A stretch of 64,000 bases of DNA from positions 20,268,718-20,332,717 of the forward strand of contig NC_072456.1 of the NCBI RefSeq assembly GCF_027596085.1, given 5' to 3'. Under the pieces are notes generated by a model. It did not search any database and was not told the DNA's origin. It saw only the letters and a program-made list of their open reading frames with translations. The position numbers and the translations under genes were made by a program. Shown here piece after piece: positions 1 to 62,425 of this stretch. Source of the stretch: Anoplopoma fimbria. Its lineage: Eukaryota; Chordata; Actinopteri; Perciformes; Anoplopomatidae. Each line of letters starts with the position of its first letter. The stretch's first letter is position 1.

Positions 1-16538
<16,538 letters not shown>

Positions 16539-16596
16539 AAAAAAAGAGAAACGGAAAGAGGGAGAGAGAAAGAGAGGGAGAAAGCAAGACCTGCAG

Positions 16597-16600
16597 CCCC

Positions 16601-16664
<64 letters not shown>
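16597..16664. repeat. Compound poly-C / (CA)n tract in the gna11 3'UTR
   Basis: A run of about 21 C residues (16597-16617) passes directly into about 23 CA units, starting 59 bases after the stop codon. A purine-rich GAGA segment precedes it. This is likely length-variable. Confidence 0.95.
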
Positions 16665-16666
<2 letters not shown>

Positions 16667-17345
16667 GCAGAGTCCACTTCTAGAAAACACACACAATCTG
16701 CATGAAACACACTGCGGCTCAAAGAGTTAAGCATTGCTTCATTCTTTACCAGACCAACACTATCCATGTTCTGTCCCCATCGTCCACTGAGCTCCTTGGT
16801 TGTTGGTTTGCCCATTTTTTTTTTTTTTTTTTTACATAAGAATGGTTCTCTTCTTTGTGGCTCTGATAATCCCTCTTCTTGTACAAACACAAATATAACA
16901 CTCCCTCCATTTTGTCCCCCTCTCTTTTTGGTCTGGTTTTGGTCTGCTCCGGGGCTCCTCTTGGTCCTCATTCGGGCCCTGCTCACATTTCTTCCTTTCT
17001 TTACACTACATTATCACCAGTGCTTGTGTGTTGGAGGTGGGTAGAGGGCCTTCTCTGGGTAGACCAGGCTTTTTTAAGGACAAAGGGCTCTCTCCCCTTC
17101 TTCTTATTTAACCCATGCATGCTATACACTACAGCAGGAGGGCACGAGGCCAGGCTGCAGGACCAGGACTCTGCTCCTCTGCAAAGGGTCACTAATTATG
17201 ATGATAGGAATATATTATCAGGCAGTGCCGGGGTGCAGTGAGGTACTTGGTTTCCCTGGGTATTAAATTGTGTACTTGATTTCTTTTTTTTCTTTTTTTT
17301 TCGGTTCACCCTACCCCCAAATCAGAGCACATGAGCTCTGTTGAA

Positions 17346-17353
17346 TGTAAATA
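17346..17353 (+). promoter_or_regulatory. Pumilio-type element in the gna11 3'UTR
   Basis: TGTAAATA fits the Pumilio recognition consensus UGUANAUA. It lies about 800 bases into the 3'UTR. This is only a motif match. Confidence 0.35.
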
Positions 17354-17860
17354 ATGTTTTCTTGCTGCTCACACAGAGTGAGGGCCGGACGGAGACGACT
17401 ACACGTTCTCCGTAGACTTTAAATATTTTCAGCTATGTTAACTTCTTGGTTATATTAATACTGATTTTGATCTCCAATTACAATTCAATTGAAGATGACT
17501 ACTCAAAGGAATGCAATGCTCCTTTTTACAAGTGTTAACATACATGACGAATCTAAGAATTAAGAGACAACACTACCATTTTTTTTTATTACATACTGTT
17601 TGTGTTATTATCAACACCCCTGTCATTTTGTATCGCATTGCCAAATTAAAACCACCTACTTTTTGTTTCTGTTAATAATTACGTAGCCGGTATCCTGTTC
17701 ATCTTTTAAATAGTTCAGATACTAACAAATGTATTTGGAAACAGGTATTGCCAAATTGAAGTGCTTCAATAATTAAGTGGATCGATCAGATGTTGATGGC
17801 ATAACAACTCGCACGTGTGGCATTTTTTCATGTGGAATGTCTGACTATGTCTATCACTCT

Positions 17861-17885
17861 CACACACACACACACACACACACAC
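17861..17885. repeat. Short (CA)n tract
   Basis: About 12 CA units in the gna11 3'UTR. Confidence 0.95.
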
Positions 17886-19267
17886 GTATTAATTAGTACT
17901 GTGATTTATTTTCTCTGTTCCCTCTGATGGTGAGAATAATCTTCCTGTGCACAACGTGCGAAATGATACCAGATCAGTTCAGTGCAATAGTCGGTTGTAG
18001 ATAAAGTTTTTGCGCTGCCAGTTAGTTGGTCTTGATCATCCATATGGCTTCTCTCTGTAATCGACTTTATTTAGCCATATTATTGGGCGAACATTTGATA
18101 AACCGTAATGGATAGCAAGAGAGTAAATGGTTCTTTTTTTTTTTTTTTTTTTTTTTTGTATGTCTAATTTATCAATCAGATCTGAGTATTGTTGATGCAG
18201 TAAATGAGACTTCCTCCCTAGTTTCAGCTCAAAGTTTTTTTTAAACTGAGGAGACAGGAGGAGATTTTATACTGCTGTGAAATATCAAGATAATGTTATG
18301 GACAAGTGTTCTATCTTTCTAATGATACTTCATGTATTTAGTTGTCGCAGTTCTGTTTTGAAATATTCGACAATGGGGGGGACAAAACACTTTCCATGTC
18401 GGGTTTGTGCTTTATGCAAATAGGAAAATGAAAACAGACAAAAAAAAAAACGTAGTGGTTGATTATATTTACTGTTCAAGGATGCTTGCATTTTTTTTTT
18501 TTTTTGTAATTTTGAAGGATATGTGTTGGCTATTGGTACCAATCCCATATCGTGTCTCTTGCCTGGTAGTTGTTTGAATATTCCATTAAGCTGAACGTTG
18601 ATAGGTGGCTATATATTTGTCTTCACGATGTAATTCAGGTTAGTTTTCATTAATGTTTTCATCACAAGGGCTACTTCTAGCAGCTTTGGTAGAAATGACA
18701 TGACTCTATGAAGGGCATAGAGCAAAAGGTGCAATTAATTCAGGAGGGGGGCGATGAGTGTGTTGACATCCTGTTGAGGGTGATGGCCGCAGGTTCAGTG
18801 AGGGAGGAATGCAGCAGTCCACAGACGCCTACATGACATTCCTCCAGGGGAAGTCTGCTGGCTGTTTGGCTCTTTGTTCACCATCTTTTTTGCCTTTTTA
18901 GAGGAGGAGAATGGCAAACGTCGGAAGACGAAGTGGGGTTTCCCAAGTCGTTTCCCAAGGGTGCAATAGCACATTTTTAGTGTCCTGGCTATCTCTAAAC
19001 TCACCATCCTCTTACTGTCATGATATTATATGACGATCTTCTTGGCTTTTATAATATTTTCCACTATGTGGTTATGCATATTTGGCTTATCTTCTCACTG
19101 GTAGTGTTTCCATGTTTGACTGAGAAGAGGGGAGTTTTCTCGGGACATTTTGACCTTTTTGTGCACATTGAAAGAGTGGGAAGGGTCAGATTAAACATCA
19201 AAGAAATGATTACAGATCCTACCATACTCCCTCCGTGTATCTTAGAGTGTTTGCCAAAAGGTTTACA

Positions 19268-19273
19268 AATAAA
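19268..19273 (+). promoter_or_regulatory. Candidate poly(A) signal, gna11 proximal
   Basis: AATAAA on the coding strand, 2.7 kb after the stop. It is followed by U- and GU-containing sequence. Confidence 0.4.
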
Positions 19274-21157
19274 GAAAAAACAGTATGGAATGGAATCCAC
19301 CCGTCCCTTTGTATTACTTAGCCTTGGTTTTATTCAAATGTACCCAGTGTGAGTAATCTTCACATCTTTAGTGTAAATGTGTACATTGTGTTGATAAAGC
19401 CATTATCTTTAGACTGTGTGCATCCTGAGACACTTAATGAAGAAGGGACATGTATATTTATGCTAAGTGCCATCATTTTTCTATAAGTTGAGACAACATA
19501 TTGAGATGTTGCAAAGCTCTCTCTTTGACGATTCAAGCTATTCCTCTGCGGAGATCTATTTTTTTTTTCTCCAGCGTTTATTGGTCGTGGTTTAATCTTT
19601 GGTGCTTCAGCCAACATCTAAAGGCCTTTTTTTCTGGACCAGTTTGTCCCGTGTACAGGGCGAAGCTTTTTCACACTCACTCGTCACAATTCAGCACACT
19701 TTTTAGGTTTGAAATGAAGAGCTTATGTATTTTGATATGCGGATGAATAAAACTAGCTGACAAACTGTAACCGAGCTTGGAAAGACATTTTGTGTTCTGC
19801 TTTTACTGCTGAGATAACACGGTGACGTCTGTGTGTGTTTTTTTTAAATCCTCGGCTTGGCTTTCAGGAAGCACACTCCATTCCCCTGGACTGTGGGTTT
19901 CCACCTTAAGGGCAGGTGTGTGGGTCTTTATTTATAGATTTTTGTACACTTTATTGTCTTGTTGTGCGGCAAATAGACTTGAATGGACTGCTATGAGGAT
20001 GATTTAACAAAATGAAGGCGACCACTACAGGGACCGGTGTAGGCACGATGTTGTACTCTTTTAAAAACTTTATTTGTATCAGTTTTCACATACTGACTAT
20101 TTGTGCACTCCATGCCTCGTCTGGTTAGCCCCCCCTCACAGCCGCAGGACCAACACAGAAAAAAAGTCCCATGGTTACACCACCAGTGATGAGAGCCAAC
20201 AGCAGAGCCGAGTCATTTCCTTTTCCATTGACTTGTACTGTACTGTATTTGCTTTGCTCTGCATAGAAAGCATTGTGTAGAGGGTTTTGTATGACAATCC
20301 AGTACAAAAACACTGTGCCAAACAAAATCAATCAGCCACAGAAAAAGCTATGAAAAATTAATTTGTCATAACCTGACCCAGAGCTCTGTGGTAAAACTTT
20401 TTTTTGCCAATCCACTCTTTTCTCTTTTTTTTCTTCCCCCAAATGAAGCTTGTGTGTTAAGCCTCAGTATTACTGTATTTATTGAAACACTTACCAAGTG
20501 AAGGTACTGAAATGGCCGTTATAATATGTTGGTGGTTATAATTGCGAGTGAGTGAATGAACGAATATGCTGTGTGTAAACATGTCCGCCATTCTCCGCTC
20601 TCTTCTTATTCCCCCCCCCCCCCCTTACTTGATTGGACGGTGTGTTCTCTCCCTGGGTCGAAGGCACTGAAACTGCACCACTGCAATGGGCCTGCATTCA
20701 TGCAACTTACATGTCCGTTCAAGCGCGCTCGTTGGTACTCTTTGAGGTGTGTGCGTGTGTGTATGTATGTGTACACTTTTAATGGCTATTGCTTATGCTT
20801 GAGATCCATTCTGATTAGAGGGATGGACGTACAGCGATATTAAAAGCTCTCTTTGCATCTTTTGTTTCGTTTCTTTAAGGTTGACACACCTTAACATGTG
20901 TATTTAGGACCACTTAAGATGACAGACTTTTTTAAAAGAGTAAAAAATAAAACTTTGTGTAGTGGTGTACAAATTGAAAGTAATGTATTTTTGTTTGATT
21001 TTTTTTTTTTTTTTTCTTCTTTTTTAAGTATACCAAATGTAAATTATGTACAATGAGTGTGCCAATCCCCTTTCTTTGTAAAGCCAGACTCTTAACAAGT
21101 GCCAATGTTGTGAAAAATCAGAGGGCCTGTGAATTTCATGGTCCAGTTTTTAAAAGA

Positions 21158-21163
21158 AATAAA
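21158..21163 (+). promoter_or_regulatory. Candidate poly(A) signal, gna11 distal
   Basis: AATAAA after a U-rich tract, with GTATGTG-type sequence a few bases downstream. Similar hexamers lie at 20946, 21497 and 21929, and any of these could be the main distal site. Confidence 0.45.
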
Positions 21164-22430
21164 CACTTAAGTATGTGATTAATTACCTAAAGGAAAAAAA
21201 AAAAAAAAAAAAAAAAAAGGACAATTTTATTCTATATTTAAGATTATTGATGAACTGCTGTTTTTAAAGATATATGTCATTTTAATTGCATGTGTTTGTC
21301 AGGTTGGGGAGGGAGTGGGTGGGTGAGATACTGTATTCATGCAACGCCCTCATGAAAAGGGTCCTAATGGTTATTGATTTACAGTATTTTAGCCATATTT
21401 CTCTTTTGTATGTTTCATTTCAACCACTGTTGCCTGAACCTCATTCAAACATGAAAATGATTTTCATAGCCTTCTCCTTTAAATGTTTTAAATTGGAATA
21501 AAATATGTTCCTATACTCTCTTATTGCATCCTTGTACATTTTCTTTGGAGTGAGAAAGTGTTTTTCTTACATATAGCGATTGAAGGACCATAATTATTCT
21601 TATGTCAACTAATACGAGATTTGTATATTTAACATAACTGCCGCAATTTTTCAGAGCACACTTTAATTTAGAATCTGAATGCGTTTCCTTACCTTCCAGT
21701 TAACCGTTTTCTTTTTGTTTTGGTACAATGTTTAAATTAAGACAATAATCACGTAACACTAACAGATCCCCCCCCCCAACCTTTTGATGTTAATAGAGCC
21801 AGATGACAAGTTAGTTTTTATACCATTGTGGCATTAAAGTCAGTGGCGCTTTTAAATATAGTATTCACCATCTGCAAGAGTGAAAGAACTACAGCATGCT
21901 TTGAAAATGGTTAATTGGCAGCTGTAATAATAAACTGTACACGTGTAATTTTGAATTAAATGGTCTGAAATGTGCACAGATTCTGGTTTGGTTCCCTTCA
22001 GCAGCTAATGTTATGACTGTCTAGTCTTCAAAACACAATTGACACCACCAGCTTGTAAATTAATGTGAACATCCAATAAGTTTTCATCACCGACATAAGA
22101 AAGCTCAAGTAACAGAAGAGAGCATTAAAAAAACTGAAAATACAGGATTCAGAACATTAATATAGCAGCAAACAACTATTTGATATGTAAAGATAAAGTC
22201 GTTTTTTTTTTTTATAAATAAAGAATGGTTGGTGGCAAGGCACAAATAAGGATATAACTCAAATATAATTTATACTGCTAACAGTCTGCTTACTTTTATA
22301 CCTGCAATGAAGATTTGCTTAATTTAATGCATTTGCATTTTGTTTAGTCAATCATTTTGTGAAAGGTGGCTGAGGCATTACATTATTTAAAGCCATATAC
22401 TATGAAAAGGTTATAATTATATTAATTCAT

Positions 22431-22548
22431 AAGATAAGATAAGATAATCCTTTATTAGTCCTGCAGTGGGGACATTTGCAGGATTACAGCAGCAGAGAGG
22501 ATAGTGCAAACAAGAGATGTAGTAAAAAAAACAAGTATTGTAAATAAG
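22431..22548 (+). repeat. Teleost AGATAAGATAA-type interspersed repeat
   Basis: Tandem AAGAT units lead into CCTTTATTAGTCCTGCAGTGG and GGATAGTGCAAACA motifs, which I recognise from a widespread teleost repeat. The class is not established here. Confidence 0.65.
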
Positions 22549-22730
22549 CAATTGAAAGGATTCGTAATGTTTGCAGAAAAAAGGTGATTTTTAGTGTTGG
22601 AAAAGGAAGTTTAATCTTAACCAGCTGTGGATAAATGCCGTTATTGTAGGTTCCTATTCATACAATACTTTCTAACAAGCAAGCTGGCTGGTTGACACGT
22701 CTACAATAATAAAAAGTAATGTGGTTTAAT
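22549..22730 (+). repeat. Direct repeat, copy 1 (upstream of tle5)
   Basis: This segment of about 180 bp is closely matched at 25843-26037 in the same orientation. Shared blocks include GGAAAAGGAAGTTTAATC, TTAACCAGCTGTGG, GTAGGTTCCTATTCA and TTTCTAACAAGCAAGCTGGC. Confidence 0.9.
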
Positions 22731-22792
22731 CACACAATAAAGAATATTAAATAAGTAAAAAAAGCTAAAAAATATAAGCTTTGAGCTACTGA

Positions 22793-22850
22793 TTGTAAGT
22801 CGCTTTGGATAAAAGCGTCTGCTAAATGACTGTAATGTAATGTAATGTAA
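22793..22850 (+). repeat. SINE-like 3' tail
   Basis: The sequence TAAGTCGCTTTGGATAAAAG, then GCGTCTGCTAAATGAC, followed by tandem TGTAA units, is the conserved tail of a very common fish SINE group. Only the tail is clear. Confidence 0.8.
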
Positions 22851-23434
22851 AAATCCACAATAATGTTTAAATATTATATATACAGACAGAATAATTATTG
22901 TATTGCACATATGTTTGTATTGCACATATTTATATTCATATAATGTTTGTTAGTATTAATGTAGTGGCTTGATGACTTATTTATACATCTATGACACGCA
23001 CGCGCACGCACACACACACGCACGCACACGCACACACCTCCACTGGCTGCAGTGTGGCGACCTGTCCACATGAGGCGCTCTGTGCCCAGACATCAGCCGC
23101 CTGTCGAGCTAGATCTGCGGCGTGTAGATCTCTGCGGCACCGGCGCGTTTCAGCGCCCGTCTATCCGCCGTGTTTCTGTGTGGGGGCGTTCAGCTCTACC
23201 CGCCGCCAGCAGCTCCAGGAACGGACTGACTTTCTAGCTCCGCCGCTGACGAACCACCGACTGTGTGGTTTTTTTTCTTCTTCTTCTTCTCTCTCCACGA
23301 GTAAACGTTGAGAGTTTAACCGTTGAAGCCGTTGGAATCAGTTCGAATCGAACGTTGATTCACCAACCGCCAGATTCGCGTTGCCGTTCGCGTTGACTTA
23401 TTTTGTAGCCGTTGGACGGAACGTGTTCCAACTT

Positions 23435-23461
23435 AAAAAAAAAAAAAAAAAAAAAAAAAAA
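23435..23461. repeat. A27 homopolymer in tle5 5' region
   Basis: A run of about 27 A residues lies inside the otherwise GC-rich promoter/5'UTR stretch. Confidence 0.95.
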
Positions 23462-23802
23462 CGAACCCGCAGACATTTTGTTATTTCTGAGAATTACACC
23501 GTTTTTTTTCTTCTCCTTTTTCTTTTTTTGTGTCCTCCTACTTTTTTCATCAGGTTGAAAGCTTTTAAAGGACCGCCACACAGCGACACGGAAGACCCCA
23601 TTTCTCTCCCCTTACCTCCTAAACCCCCAAACACCGCCGTGTGTTAGTGTGACTAACGTTTTTTCAAAAATTCGAATTTACATGCGTTGAGCTCGCTGCC
23701 GCTGCCGCTCGTGCGTTGAGGCGGAAGAACTCGCAACTGATGCGATGGATCGTTTTGACTGACAGCTTCTGAAGAACTAGCTTTAGCCACCGAGGAACCA
23801 GC

Positions 23803-23830
<28 letters not shown>
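23803..23830. repeat. (GCT)9 trinucleotide repeat in tle5 5'UTR region
   Basis: Nine GCT units lie about 265 bases upstream of the tle5 start codon, probably in the untranslated leader. Confidence 0.95.
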
Positions 23831-23833
<3 letters not shown>

Positions 23834-24093
23834 GGTTCCTGTTCGCAGACACGGTAAATACGGGGTCCGGACAGGTACAGCAGAACGTTCTTGCGTCACC
23901 CAGACGAACGACGGCAAAGTGCATCACTTATATTCGGCTTCATTGTGTGTTTTTGTTGTAGGTTGAGGGTCCGCTAGCTACTGTTAGCTAGGCTGGGCTA
24001 GCTCTGGACAAAGGACCAACGCAGGGGAAATATAAACACGGGGCACTCCGTGGGTCGTGTTGAGGAAGGAAAAGCAACAAACAAGGAATTGAC

Positions 24094-57492
<33,399 letters not shown>

Positions 57493-60400
57493 AAGGTGTC
57501 CCCAATGCAGCCCCGTTTTTGTCCAGAGACCTGAATCCCTAGATCTGAGCCCCCCTTGGTCTACAGCCTCTCCCCTGGTCTCCCTCTCTCTGACCTTAGC
57601 TAACATGGGCTTCTATCCCATCAACACAGCTCCAGATACAGACCCCATAACCACCTCCTTTTACTGGGAGGGCTTTGGCTCCGGTCCCCTAACGCCAGAC
57701 TAGTCCTGCTCGCTTCATGTCTACCACACAGGTTATTTCTTTACCCTCCCTTCTCTCTGTCGCCATCAGAGTGTCTCCCGTGTCTTTTCTTTAAATACTG
57801 TCTCTTTTTTTCCCGCATGTGATTGAGCTTCAATTATTTTGTGTTTATTTTTTTTTTTACAAGTACTGCTTTCTATTTCTGTTCCTTCCTGCCTTCCTGT
57901 CGCTCTGTCTCTCAGTTCTTATTCCTGTTTAGTTTCAGTTTTTTTTCTTTCTCCATAACTCTATTCCTCCACTCGCACCCACCTCTTGCCTCTGTTCTAA
58001 GCCGGTCCTTGATATGCAGGACTCATCTGTGACACTGAACGCACCGTACCGCAGGCTAAACATTCTCTGGCAACCTGTTATACTATTCAGACACAACACA
58101 ACACAGGACTCCTACGAACTTCATTTTCCCAACAGAGAGATCTGACGGAGATCCGTAGTGTTGATATTTTTTGGCAGTCGAGATTGCATGCATTCATTCC
58201 AAGATACAAGTTGGCTCTGAGTTTAAACGGTGGATTGTTGTGGAGCAGAGAAGTGTTTAAATTGTGCCCTCGTGTCCTCGTGGCTGAAGAGAGAAACATC
58301 ACAAACACAAAAACACACAAGTCCGAACCAAAAAAACCTCTGCTTTTACAGCAGGATTGTTATATTGGGAAGACATCTCCAGTTGACACTAGAGGTTTTG
58401 TGTATAATCCTACATTTATATTAAGAAAGGAAAAGCACCTTCTTAGAGCAAACCTCCTGCTGAGATCCATCAGGGTAGTTAACAAACCGACCTTAGGTAG
58501 TAATCCACCTCTACATGGCCAACCTTTCCTGACCCTGTGAGGAGCGTTAGGTACGATACATCCAACCCGCACCTCAACCGAAAGGCAACATTTGCTTCAG
58601 TAGTTAAATGAACAGAGATGCTGCTGGACTCCTGCACCCTCCCATTAAACCTTCTGCATCTTTAATGTGCACTAATATCCCAGCAGGCACCGAGGGGAGA
58701 GAGAGTGTGCATGTTGCGTGTTTGACAGCAGAGGGCAGTGTGTGTCTTCCTCCTCGATGGGTTCAGAGCTTAAACAAATAAATAAAATAAACAGACAGGA
58801 CAATGACAGAGTAAAGTCTGTGTCACAAAGGGGAGAAATAGCTTATTCATCCACTCTGTGTGTACAGACGTAATATACAGAGACTAGACTGGTGACGTTA
58901 AGCTCAGCATGCGGTCCGTTACAGAGTCGGTCATGATGCAGTTGTTGAGGAAAAAGCCTTTTGATCTCTTCTAAGGAACATCTCAGCGACACAACTGGAC
59001 CCCCCCTTTTTTTTTCTTTTTTTTAAATCCCTCTGTGATTTCTGGTTTAAATACGGTACATTTTGATCCGCTGTACAGATCTGTCACGTTTGACTAACAC
59101 TACATAATTCAGCCGGTGTAACACCTACGTACAATACCGAGCGGGAAATTTCCATGACCTTACAAAATAATATCAGATCACACAGAAGAAGCACAAAGCG
59201 TCCTCCACAGCTGCTCCGATGAGTAAAAACTCCCCCTCAGCCTCACGGGCCCTGTTTTCAATTAGCTTGTCTGCTTAGGCCGCTCGTCAGGTGGAAGTTT
59301 GGTGAAACTATGCTGGGAATAATGTGACGTCAGCAAACTCTGGCTGTGTTTAAAATGTCAACTAAATTGTTCAAAGAAACTCCCACATTTGAGGGCGTCC
59401 TGTTAAACGCCACGTACAATACACACAGTTTGATTCTGAAGACAGCCTGACAAAGTATGAAGTTGTTGTTCTACGAACCCCCTAAACACAGACACACACA
59501 CACAGACACACACACACATGCATACAGACACAGAAACAAACACCCTTTCTTAGTCTCCTCTCTCCGATTTAACGGCTACACTGTGAGAATGAATTGATGT
59601 GACGTGTGAAAATAAACAATCCTTGAATTTTGGGAAAACGCCACTCCAAACCATCTTTGGCTTATTGACGATAAAGCACATTTATATTGTTTTAGAAAGG
59701 ACAGAAATATACAAATTGCACGTAACAGCATTCAGAATAAACCCTTTGACATACTGTTGGGGACATTGGTGGAACGACTCCTTCGATGAGGCTCATTGTT
59801 GGTGTGTATTAGCAGTTGTACAGGTTTGATGCACAGAGATGAAACGGGTTATTGTCTCTCTACAACTAAAGCTAACATGCTAATCTGCTTGTGAATTAAG
59901 CTTGCAGCACATCGTCCTCCCACATACTGTGTGTGTCTAGCTCCATACTGTAGTCGTCCTAGTGATATGCAGAGCGTGTGGACACAGCAGCAAACACACA
60001 CCCCCACACACACACACACGCATCAATGCATGTCTGCCGGGGAAACAAGATTGATTTCTTTCTAGTTGAGACACTTTTTTTTTTTTTTTTTCAAAAGAAT
60101 GTTTGGTTCAAACTTTTCTGTGATCGATGCACTTGTTTCGTTCTGTTTTCCCCCTCCTGTTTGTTTTTAAATATTAATCAATATGAACTAGAACGAGAGT
60201 TACAAAGCTGACGTTATAAACATACAAATTAAATTCTATGTATTTGTTCAAGTAGTTGGAGGCGCTTGCCTCTGTATACAGTTATACATAGAAAGCTTTA
60301 TGTGTATATAGCTGCATCTTTTTCTTGTCTGTCCTGGATGATTCTTGTGCTATTGTGTTACAAAACTGATGTGACACCAGGGGGGAAACTGCAGTACTTT

Positions 60401-60760
60401 GACCTTTTGCCCTTTGACCCCTCCTCTCTTCTCTGACCCCCGTGCCCTCTACTCCCACGCCACATCCCACCTTCCCGACTTTTTGCCCCCATAGCGTGAA
60501 GCATTGTAAGCGTTTTGAGCTTTGTAAAGGTCTTTTTTTAAATACTTATTTTGTGCATAATGTAAAACCTGAAAGTGTGTACTTTGGCAAAAAAAAAAAT
60601 GTTTTGTGTCTGAAATCATAGCTTCATCGAAACAACAACAAAAAAAAGAAACTATTAAAAAAGTACATCAAACATTTACTATAAATAATATGAAATGTTC
60701 TGCAGTAAGGAAGGACTTCTGGTGCCTTACAAATAAAGTCAATCAAATCATAAGAAAGTC
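57493..60760 (+). other. tle5 3'UTR
   Basis: Non-coding sequence after the stop, with AATAAA-type signals at 58777-58793, 59611 and 60732. The last is the most likely main end, because the preceding 250 bases are AT-rich and UTR-like and repeats begin further downstream. A TGTATATA Pumilio-type element lies at 60303-60310 and a CTCF-like motif at about 58726-58739. Confidence 0.6.
60732..60737 (+). promoter_or_regulatory. Candidate main poly(A) signal of tle5
   Basis: AATAAA is followed about 25-40 bases later by CTTCTGTGTCTCTTTTTC, a fitting GU/U-rich downstream element. Confidence 0.6.
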
Positions 60761-62081
60761 TTCTGTGTCTCTTTTTCAATGCCTGTGTGGTCGATGGTTA
60801 GAAGGTCTTTATTGTGACTGAATGACTCATCGACTTTGATTCCTGTAAAAGCATTTTACCCCCCTGTATTAACCTTTTATTTTAAGTCGCCCTGGTAACC
60901 GCAGGTATTATGGTGAACTTTATTAGGGTGACCGTCCAGGCAAAAAAAGCCCCCATTAAAAGATGAGTGCTGCATCCTCTGAGTGTTTAAACACATTGCT
61001 TTTTTAGCAAAGTGAGCCAAATAAGATTTATTTTAACGTCCCAAATTTTGGCAGATATTGGTTCCAGTTCATCTCATCATTTCTTATTACACCACATTTA
61101 GATCTTGGACACATTAAGGGAATACTTTTTTTATTCCATATATTTCATTTTATTTTAGTCCCTTTTGCATAAATTCTAAATAGAGTATGATAAGAAAACG
61201 GCTGTATCTCAAACCTTAAGCAGCACAGTTAAATATTTGGTATCTATGAACTCATGAGTTGAATATCACAGATAAGCGCATGTGCATTATGCAGTGAAGT
61301 CAATTATTTGTAAAACAGTTTTTTAATGTGAGCTGCACTTTTGAAAGCTTGCCCACAGAATTTCGTTATCAGATTTCAAATCGGATGTGGCCTTTTTCCT
61401 TTTATTAAATGTCGTCTTGGCACACTGCAGTGGTTAATAAATTCATGTTAGTTTAGTTTCAAGCAGAGGCAGCAGGGAAAAGTGCAACATTAGAAACAGT
61501 CTAACGTCTTAACCGACAGTAATGCTTGAAACAACCAAATGCATATTGTCCTGACAACATCCATATTTTTGCTTGTGGTTGTTTTAAGATGTGTTGATTC
61601 ATCATTGCAAACCTTTTAGGCAGCTAAATCTCAAATTTCTTTTCCCAACACATCAAACCAATCATTATTTAAATCTTTTGGGGAATCAGCTTTGACAAAA
61701 ATCTCAGCTAAGTTTCAAAAAACTGATTTTTGTAACCGAGTAAAAATGACTGGAAACTAACGTCCGCCTGAAGGGTTGGAAAATAATCTGAAATACTTAA
61801 AGGGTGAACTGCAAACTCATCAGAAGATCTATTTAGTGGCTACTCTGGAGATTTTGGTCAATACACACAATCCTCCTCAGCAGTGTGGAGTTGCTCAGCT
61901 GTTTAGGCAATTGTAGAGGAAGCAGGCCAGGTTCTCATCGTTTTTTTCCTCAATCTCATAGCATACGATATAAAGCAAGTTTTCATGATGTTGTTTGGCT
62001 TTCAACGGCAGAAATTGGGCACGGACATGTCTTCAGATCATAAGACCCAACAAGGTGTAAATGACTAGACCAGATCCACGA

Positions 62082-62425
62082 TTTAAAGCTACTACATAGA
62101 ACTTTTATTTTGTGATGATTTTGGCGGTCCCTGTGGACAAAGCTGGTAGTGTTTCCAAACACCAGAGTCCCTTTAGAAAACCTCTCTGGCCGGTGGAGGA
62201 GACTAAATGCTGCTGGCTGCTTAGCTCTCCTCCTCCCACCGGAGCTTCTGACTGCAGGTCGAAGGTTGGATGAGTCTATTTATATTAAGAATAACTTTAA
62301 ATAAATAGACAATCTTTGCCCTGATGGTCTTGTTTGCTTATGAAGGTCATATAGGCATCAGTATCAAATTGAGACTGTTTTCATAAACAAGTTAAACGTT
62401 CCTCAAAGTAACTTTAACTTATTTA
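62082..62425 (+). repeat. Teleost interspersed repeat
   Basis: Motifs such as TTTTGGCGGTCCCTGTGGAC, GTGTTTCCAAACACCAGAG and GCAGGTCGAAGGTTGGATGA are recognised from an abundant fish repeat. The class is uncertain and the ends are approximate. Confidence 0.7.

Larger units (their letters stand above)
16539..21950 (+). other. gna11 3'UTR and downstream region
   Basis: Sequence after the stop codon has no coding potential and holds purine-rich, poly-C and CA tracts, then a long AT-rich stretch with U-rich runs. Canonical AATAAA signals occur at 19268, 19746, 20946, 21158, 21497 and 21929. Long 3'UTRs are usual for this gene class, so transcripts may end at one or more of the sites. The true end needs transcript data. 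A pure A25 run at 21194-21218 could cause internal oligo-dT priming. Confidence 0.55.
21951..22990. other. gna11-tle5 intergenic region
   Basis: About 1 kb of AT-rich sequence largely built from repeats: a GATAA-type repeat (22431-22548), copy 1 of a direct repeat (22549-22730) and a SINE-like tail (22793-22850). No gene was seen. Confidence 0.7.
22991..24093 (+). promoter_or_regulatory. tle5 promoter and 5'UTR region
   Basis: GC and CpG content rise sharply from about 23040 compared with the AT-rich flanks, as for a CpG-island promoter, and the tle5 start codon follows at 24094. The region contains a CA/CGCA tract (22994-23036), an A27 run (23435-23461), and a (GCT)9 run (23803-23830). No TATA box was identified, and the transcription start cannot be fixed by eye. 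Part of this stretch is probably the untranslated first exon. Confidence 0.65.
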
